Source: Pseudomonadota bacterium | GTDB taxonomy: Bacteria > Myxococcota > Myxococcia > Myxococcales > Vulgatibacteraceae | DNA length: 5,352 bases | NCBI GenBank assembly: GCA_023436385.1 | Contig: JAEZJH010000338.1 | Span: forward strand, 1 to 5,352 | Direction of reading: 5' to 3' | Shown here: in pieces, positions 4,586-5,352 of the stretch | Layout: the number at the start of each line of letters is the position of its first letter | Position numbering within the stretch: the stretch's first letter is position 1 | Position numbers and translations under genes: made by a program | The notes under the pieces: generated by a model | Seen by the model: only the letters and a program-made list of their open reading frames with translations | Told to the model about the DNA's origin: nothing | Databases searched by the model: none

Positions 4586-5352
4586 TCAGGGCGCGAGGAG
4601 AACCTTGCCCCTGGTGCGCCGCTCGGCCAGGTAGCGGTGGGCCGAGGCCGCCTCGGCCAGCGGGAACACCCGGTCGACCACGGGGCGCACCTTGCCCTCC
4701 CGGTAGAGCCCGAGCAGCTCGTCCAGCTCCGCCCCCAGGAGGTCCACCTGGTCCCAAAGGAGCAGGATCTGGAGCCCGGCCACGCTCACGTTCCGCTCGA
4801 TCAGCTCGAACGGACGGAACCAACGCTGCCGGGCGAACTCCCACGCGGCCCGGGGCCACTCGCGCACCGCCTCGAGGGTCCGGGCGGAGGGCAGCGCCGC
4901 CGCGGCGCCGTAGACGACGAGCCGGCCGCCGGTCGCCAGGCACCGGAACGACTTGCCGAAGGAGGCCCCGCCGTTGGCATCGAGGGCGATGTCGACACCT
5001 CGCTCGAACCGCCGGCGCACGGCCTGCTCGAAGTCCTCGCGGAGGTAGTTGATCCCGACGTCGAGGCCCTGCCCCCGGGCATACGCCAGCTTCTCGTCGC
5101 TCGACGAGGTGCCCACCGCCGTGCAGCCCAGCGCCTTGCAGAGCTGCACGGCCGCGGTGCCGACGCCGCCGGCGCAGGCGTGGATCAACACCACCTCACC
5201 GGCCCGGGCGTGGGCGACGCGGGTCAGCGCGTGGAGGGCGGTGAGGTACTGGGCGACCAGGGCCGCGCCCTCGTCGAAGCCCATCCCCTCCGGCAGCCGC
5301 CGGACCCGGGCGCCGTCGACGACCACCTCGGACGCATAGCCGCCGAACCGGG
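4586..5352 (-). CDS. zinc-free MDR dehydrogenase / quinone oxidoreductase, VAT-1-like (partial)
   Basis: The minus-strand frame is open from the right edge to TGA at 4586-4588, 254 residues. It begins RFGGYASEVVVDGARVRRLPEG, an internal block of this family, so the GTG at 5326 is not the real start and about 80 N-terminal residues are missing compared with the usual 320-340. The NADPH-binding Rossmann motif AGGVGTAAVQLCKALG is at residues 60-75, followed by VDIALDANGGASFGKS (about 119-134), ATGGRLVVYG, and the C-terminal FPLAEAASAHRYLAERRTRGKVLL. The region after YGAAA resembles VAT-1 homologues (WPRAAWEFARQRWF..FELIERN). Members are cytosolic NADPH-dependent reductases of quinones or enones; the substrate here is unknown. 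No catalytic-zinc ligands are seen in the part present. It looks like a host chromosomal gene upstream of, and in the same orientation as, tRNA-Pro. Confidence 0.92.
   Translation of the reverse strand, partial: RFGGYASEVVVDGARVRRLPEGMGFDEGAALVAQYLTALHALTRVAHARAGEVVLIHACAGGVGTAAVQLCKALGCTAVGTSSSDEKLAYARGQGLDVGINYLREDFEQAVRRRFERGVDIALDANGGASFGKSFRCLATGGRLVVYGAAAALPSARTLEAVREWPRAAWEFARQRWFRPFELIERNVSVAGLQILLLWDQVDLLGAELDELLGLYREGKVRPVVDRVFPLAEAASAHRYLAERRTRGKVLLAP

Noticed and set aside
5049..5339. Plus-strand ORF at the right end
   Set aside because: It is antisense to the conserved Rossmann region of the MDR dehydrogenase, with Ser/Thr/Pro-rich sequence and no start signals.
1..5352. CRISPR array, insertion sequence or retron-like element
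   Set aside because: No regularly spaced repeats, transposase motifs or reverse transcriptase motifs were seen on either strand.

Overview
The window is high-GC bacterial DNA (roughly 70% G+C by eye) and shows the junction between an integrated phage-like element and its host chromosome. The element fills bases 1 to about 4400 and continues beyond the left edge. The host chromosome is on the right. The host tRNA-Pro gene encodes its own CCA end, and the host gene is a VAT-1-like zinc-free dehydrogenase. This fits a high-GC Gram-negative-type bacterium (for example a deltaproteobacterium- or Rokubacteria-like lineage) at least as well as an actinobacterium, but the taxon cannot be fixed from this window.

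Element side (1-4466, all + strand): a tightly packed run of small genes ending in an excisionase-like HTH gene and a tyrosine recombinase. Gene borders overlap or nearly touch throughout, which suggests one polycistronic, translationally coupled unit. In order: the 3' end of an unknown gene (1-147); two small phage-type proteins (144-479, 472-795); a coiled-coil gene that looks frameshifted near base 897 (788-1193); a cysteine-rich phage protein with a C-terminal HHEDA motif (1211-1900); a helical protein (1893-2291); a protein resembling the Arr-type ADP-ribosyltransferase fold (2294-2755); the excisionase-like regulator (2755-3096); and the integrase (3093-4466). Three of the borders use the same 8-base start/stop overlap, GTGGCTGA.

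Junction (about 4360-4480): the integrase ORF runs, antisense, through a rho-independent terminator and then into the 3' half of a tRNA-Pro(CGG) gene on the minus strand. Its last 21 codons are antisense tRNA. This is the usual layout of an element integrated at the 3' end of a tRNA gene: the attachment core should lie inside the tRNA, with the second copy to the left of this window. The integrase has Gly217 where the first catalytic arginine of tyrosine recombinases is expected, so the element may be unable to move.

Host side (4478-5352): a good promoter for the tRNA (perfect TTGACA, 17-base spacer), then the C-terminal three quarters of a minus-strand quinone-oxidoreductase-like MDR gene that runs off the right edge.

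No complete novel system can be claimed. The points most worth following are the missing catalytic arginine, the integrase/tRNA overlap, the ART-like accessory protein, and the frameshifted coiled-coil gene.
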